Assembly (NCBI GenBank): GCA_040268355.1
Contig: JAWRIT010000176.1
Coordinates: 1-9,829 of the forward strand
Source of the DNA: UBA1367 sp040268355
Lineage (GTDB): Bacteria > Actinomycetota > Coriobacteriia > Coriobacteriales > Atopobiaceae
Length of the DNA stretch: 9,829 bases
Direction of reading: 5' to 3'
Shown: piece after piece, positions 7,701 through 9,829 of the stretch
Position numbering within the stretch: the first letter of the stretch is position 1
Layout: each line of letters starts with the position of its first letter
Position numbers and translations under genes: made by a program
The notes under the pieces: model-generated
Seen by the model: only the letters and a program-made list of their open reading frames with translations
The model's database searches: none
What the model was told of the DNA's origin: nothing

Positions 7701-9423
7701 CTACAACGCGCAGCGCGTCGCCACCTTCACGCTGGTCGAGTCGAACTTCGACCTGGTCAAGGCCAACGATGGCGGGCGCACGATCGTAAGCGTCACGGTT
7801 GACGGGCAGACGCGCCCCATAGCGGCGAGCGACTTCGAGAACCCCTCGGGCGACGGCGTCACGTGGGTCGCTCAGGAGACCCTCGCGGCTGACGGCGACT
7901 GGGTCATCGACGGCAGCTTCGTGGATCCTGCCGGCCATGCCTCTAACGTGATCCACGACGAGTTCACCATCGACACCACGGCCCCACTGCTCGTTGTGGA
8001 CTTCGACAACAACGACGCACGCAACGGAAGCTACTACAACAGCCCGCGCACGGCCACGGTCACGCTCGTCGAGCGCAATCCCACCGGCGCATACGCCATC
8101 GTCTCGACCAAGGCGAACGACGCCTCTGGTGCAGCCGTGGAGGCGCCGGGGCACACGGCTTGGGCGCGGACGGACGAGCAGTACGGCTGGTCCTGCTCGG
8201 TCCACTTTGGCGACGAGCTCCACTACGCGCTGACCGCCTCCGCCGTCGACCTCGCGGGCAACGAGGCCGCAGTCGTCGAGGTGCCCGAGTTCGTGGTCGA
8301 CATGACGGCGCCCTCGCTCCTGATCGAGCGCGTGGACGACCGCACCGCCTACGCGGGCGAGGTCGCGCCGCGGGTGAGCATGAGCGACGACAACTATGAC
8401 CTGTCTGCCTCGACCCACGCGCTCACAGGTGCCCACTCAGGCGAGGTGGACTATCTCCCTGGCATGGACGTGGACTACCAGGACACGGGCGTGACCGTCG
8501 CGTACGCCGACTTCGAGCACACGCTCGAGCGCGACGACGTCTACACCCTCTCGGCTCACGCCGAGGACCTTGCGGGCAACAGCGTCGAAGAGAGCAAGAC
8601 CTTCTCGGTCAACCGCTTCGGTTCAAACTACCTCTATGCGGACGACACCGCCCGCCTGCGCGGCAGCTACGTGAAGACGGCCCGTGACGTGGTCGTGACC
8701 GAGATCAACGTGTCGGGCCTCAAGGATGACGAGACCGTAGTCGAGCTCGTGCGCAACAGCGAGGTCGAGACTCTCGTGGAGGGACGGGACTACATCATCG
8801 AGAAGGGCGACGATGCGGGATGGTCGGCAACGACCTACACTGTGCCTGCCACGACCTTTGCGGGGGACGCCTACTACAGACTGATCCTCACCTCGCGTGA
8901 CCTGGCGGGCAACCTCTCGCAGAACACGATGGAGGACAAGGACGCCGATCGCTCCGGCGTGGCGAGCGTGGCCTTCGCCATCGACGGGTCAGTCCCCGCA
9001 GTGGGCTTTGCCGGGGTGACCTCCTACGGGCTCTACTTTGGGCCCGACCGGGACGCCCTGCCCATCGTCGGCGACAACCTCGAGCTGCAGGGTGTCACGG
9101 TGCAGCTGGATGATGACGAGCCGGTCGACTTCACGGCCGAGCAGGTCGATGCCGGGGAGCTTTCGTGCATGGTGCCTTCCGACGCCCAGTATCACACCGT
9201 GACCGTCACGGCGACCGACCGTGCCGGCAACGCCACAACGTCAGTCGCCGCCAACGTCATGGTGGCCGCAGACTGGGGCGCGTTCCTCTCGGCCAACCCG
9301 AGGATCCTCTTTGCGGTGGTCGCGGTCGCGCTCCTTACCGCAGGCGCCCTCGTCGCCGCCCTCGTGCTCGCGGTGAGGCACTACAGAAGGGGTGAGGCGT
9401 CAAGAAATCCCTTTGGCCACTAA
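4771..9423 (+). CDS. Giant secreted Ig-like repeat surface protein, C-terminally membrane anchored
   Basis: A protein of 1550 residues. It has a classical signal peptide, MGKARHLFTV then a hydrophobic core, with likely cleavage after AFA (residue 28). The Asp- and Thr-rich ectodomain contains Ig-like modules whose boundaries read D-x-T-A-P or variants, at about residues 285, 553, 834, 957, 1068, 1177 and 1405, each module ending in a D-x-AGN turn. Two adjacent modules (from 957 and 1068) share a YDNTDVRNGGYY-like segment followed by RxAT and a VE-x-N motif. A DKDGDG sequence at 779-784 resembles a calcium-binding loop. The C terminus has one membrane helix (about 1512-1535) and a short basic tail, RHYRRGEASRNPFGH; there is no LPxTG. 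I chose ATG 4771 over ATG 4753 because AGGGG (4759-4763) sits seven bases upstream and the signal peptide starts there. It probably forms a surface stalk or adhesin; the ligand is unknown. It is the last gene of the kinase operon. Confidence 0.88.
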   Translation: MGKARHLFTVICVTVALVAILAPAPAFAATASVSGVRVIDVATGSAPTTTLTADGGRTLLVDDDATLTISFDLLDETGAAESDSTCRVRIAGIADPIGATYTALPSGESRYVLSLAPGIERDVSLADDLVFLIDDGTGETAVDTFSLDAGGVRRVRFTDGDAAATLVLDDSSGHALALTEQNDSVLTDAIVYPRVDASFVDGIDDGFLMGQVDVTATDDAGSSSSSSIAVETDGGSLRATDAVDLGTAGTYSVDLSYLYDLSGYYGFSACPAQRLTYAHTLVVDLAAPSAATIVGLPDASATYVWSDALVNAGRTLLFTIADDASGVVTDEVSVGYTMCDYHGRSLGSGTAQATWDGTSFAVSLPADAIIDLADLEVSAHDRAGREIASSRLTPIPFTTHAGDSFTRMVTTTAGVVVGDLVSFEPDSSTNEWVSVGVDATMGSTADDELLLVSNATAIPTVRMRVADVLLPYLGWDPYAADGDVARISSAFGATLATTDMASPTSLAAFVNTDTTYDTGSRSFVTPYALPDEGLYELSLTYRGETYVSHYVVDGTAPTVQGAQLLTTDDDMTATYEDGHEELVGRTRTIEITVSDLLGGTQERQSDAEGRPTTAGTASVTVVLPHKADPSQGKWDKTPMTIEAEREGSGDTWTLTLTEPGVYDLANAAVVATDRAGNTVPEGSIVLGNLLSEGGSNVTLIHVVPDEQVVPVVKVSGTQASHPGYYNGAITVSVSIDDPWIGVYRNVSGYIDGEVVYNVTVGGKPYTGKLQTLSLSKLADKDGDGVWTAKYKLFDPESKDKPPLPVEGTYTMYAEYYCLGGKSSSKATPVIFVADHTAPSLGVLTASVTAPEHWGYVFVDGIEILSLGVSDKISGIDAASVVATLAGPTARQQPPVYDEARSSLRMTLAGDAQRLYLEGTSLGVSDLAGNPSPAPSFSALQRLGRTNLPDGTAGIVIDTQTPTLSVSYDNTDVRNGGYYNAQRVATFTLVESNFDLVKANDGGRTIVSVTVDGQTRPIAASDFENPSGDGVTWVAQETLAADGDWVIDGSFVDPAGHASNVIHDEFTIDTTAPLLVVDFDNNDARNGSYYNSPRTATVTLVERNPTGAYAIVSTKANDASGAAVEAPGHTAWARTDEQYGWSCSVHFGDELHYALTASAVDLAGNEAAVVEVPEFVVDMTAPSLLIERVDDRTAYAGEVAPRVSMSDDNYDLSASTHALTGAHSGEVDYLPGMDVDYQDTGVTVAYADFEHTLERDDVYTLSAHAEDLAGNSVEESKTFSVNRFGSNYLYADDTARLRGSYVKTARDVVVTEINVSGLKDDETVVELVRNSEVETLVEGRDYIIEKGDDAGWSATTYTVPATTFAGDAYYRLILTSRDLAGNLSQNTMEDKDADRSGVASVAFAIDGSVPAVGFAGVTSYGLYFGPDRDALPIVGDNLELQGVTVQLDDDEPVDFTAEQVDAGELSCMVPSDAQYHTVTVTATDRAGNATTSVAANVMVAADWGAFLSANPRILFAVVAVALLTAGALVAALVLAVRHYRRGEASRNPFGH

Positions 9424-9435
9424 GTAGGGACGAAC

Positions 9436-9449
9436 CCCGCGCAAGCGGG
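9436..9449 (+). repeat. GCAA-capped hairpin 1
   Basis: CCCGC (9436-9440) pairs with GCGGG (9445-9449) around a GCAA tetraloop, 13 bases after the stop codon of the giant surface gene. It is a compact stable RNA hairpin without a T-run. It may protect the 3' end of the operon message or act as a partial terminator. Confidence 0.5.
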
Positions 9450-9473
9450 AGCGTCGATAGCAAGTCGTTGGGC

Positions 9474-9487
9474 GTGCCGCAAGGCAC
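9474..9487 (+). repeat. GCAA-capped hairpin 2
   Basis: GTGCC (9474-9478) pairs with GGCAC (9483-9487) around a second GCAA tetraloop. It lies 10 bases before the ribosome site of the WXG100 gene, with the same stem length and loop as the hairpin at 9436-9449. It may stabilise the 5' end of a processed WXG100 message. Confidence 0.5.
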
Positions 9488-9507
9488 CAGACAGAAAGGA
9501 AAGAGCA

Positions 9508-9798
9508 ATGGCAGGAACGTTCAGGATCACCCCGGATCAGATGCACACCCGTGCGGGCGAGTATCGCATCGAGGCTGGCAACCTCGGTCAGATCATCTCA
9601 AAGATGGACCAGCTCCTTAGCGCCCTCGAGAGCGAGTGGGAGGGTTCTGCGAGCGAGGCCTTTGTGGCTCGCTATCAGGAGCTGCGCCCAAAGTTTGTCG
9701 ACGGTCGGACGTTGATCAACGAGATTGGCGCTGCGCTTGATGCCACGGCGAACGATGCTGCCGAAACTGACAGGGCGAACGCCACCCGTTGGACGTAG
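9508..9798 (+). CDS. WXG100 family protein (EsxA-like, type VII secretion)
   Basis: The product has 96 residues, the standard WXG100 size, and forms two predicted helices around the WEG turn at residues 44-46 (ESEWEGSASEAF). Such proteins are small helical-hairpin dimers exported by, or acting as partners of, the FtsK/SpoIIIE-type ATPase of type VII secretion. The C terminus ends TDRANATRW; I see no clear YxxxD/E export motif, so it may need a partner. The ribosome site AAAGGA (9495-9500) is seven bases before ATG 9508. The gene follows the kinase-surface protein operon after an 84-base gap containing two hairpins, so it may be transcribed separately or by read-through. No secretion ATPase lies within the window; it is expected downstream. 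Confidence 0.92.
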   Translation: MAGTFRITPDQMHTRAGEYRIEAGNLGQIISKMDQLLSALESEWEGSASEAFVARYQELRPKFVDGRTLINEIGAALDATANDAAETDRANATRWT

Positions 9799-9804
9799 GC
9801 CAAA

Positions 9805-9822
9805 GACGGACATGATGCCGTC
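9805..9822 (+). terminator. Short hairpin after the WXG100 gene
   Basis: GACGG (9805-9809) pairs with CCGTC (9818-9822) around ACATGATG, seven bases after the stop codon. No T-run is seen before the window ends at 9829. It could be a partial terminator that keeps WXG100 expression higher than that of downstream genes, but this is uncertain. Confidence 0.3.
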
Positions 9823-9829
9823 CTGTGGG

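Noticed and set aside
5803..8436. Long minus-strand frames antisense to the giant surface gene
   Set aside because: Gly/Arg/His-rich translations with no recognisable motifs; mirror frames of a high-GC gene.
1..9829. Insertion sequences, phage genes or CRISPR arrays
   Set aside because: No transposase, integrase, terminal repeats or regularly spaced direct repeats were seen.

Overview
The window is a GC-rich bacterial segment with strong Shine-Dalgarno sites. All supported genes lie on the + strand. The combination of high GC, a type VII secretion (WXG100) protein, a Ser/Thr kinase with a tetratricopeptide-like outer domain and a large Ig-like surface protein suggests a Gram-positive actinobacterium. 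A Coriobacteriia relative (Olsenella, Atopobium or Collinsella type) is my best guess, but it is an inference from style, not a marker-gene assignment.

Layout. Positions 1-314 hold no convincing gene but contain several inverted repeats. An extended -10 promoter (315-323) and a short leader with a stem and six-T run precede guaB (393-1910), a complete IMP dehydrogenase. Its active site matches the Tritrichomonas foetus enzyme in both local sequence and residue numbering. After guaB comes a hairpin, a short reading frame and a tiny two-helix membrane gene that appears frameshifted (2041-2216). Positions 2217-2565 are non-coding; the last 100 bases are AT-richer and carry a 16-base palindrome (2530-2545) just before the next operon.

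Positions 2566-9423 are a tight three-gene operon: a transmembrane Ser/Thr kinase (2566-4314), a small membrane protein with three TTLL/TALL threonine motifs in an acidic tail (4314-4766), and a 1550-residue secreted, membrane-anchored protein built of Ig-like modules (4771-9423). An 84-base gap with two GCAA-capped hairpins leads to a WXG100 protein (9508-9798). A further hairpin begins at 9805 and the window ends at 9829.

How they may work together (inference). The kinase senses outside the membrane through its helical domain and phosphorylates threonines on the tail of the small membrane protein, which could dock an FHA-type reader. The giant protein displays an Ig-like stalk on the cell surface. 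The WXG100 protein is the substrate or partner of a type VII secretion system whose ATPase should be encoded downstream, outside this window. guaB is an ordinary housekeeping neighbour and need not be linked.
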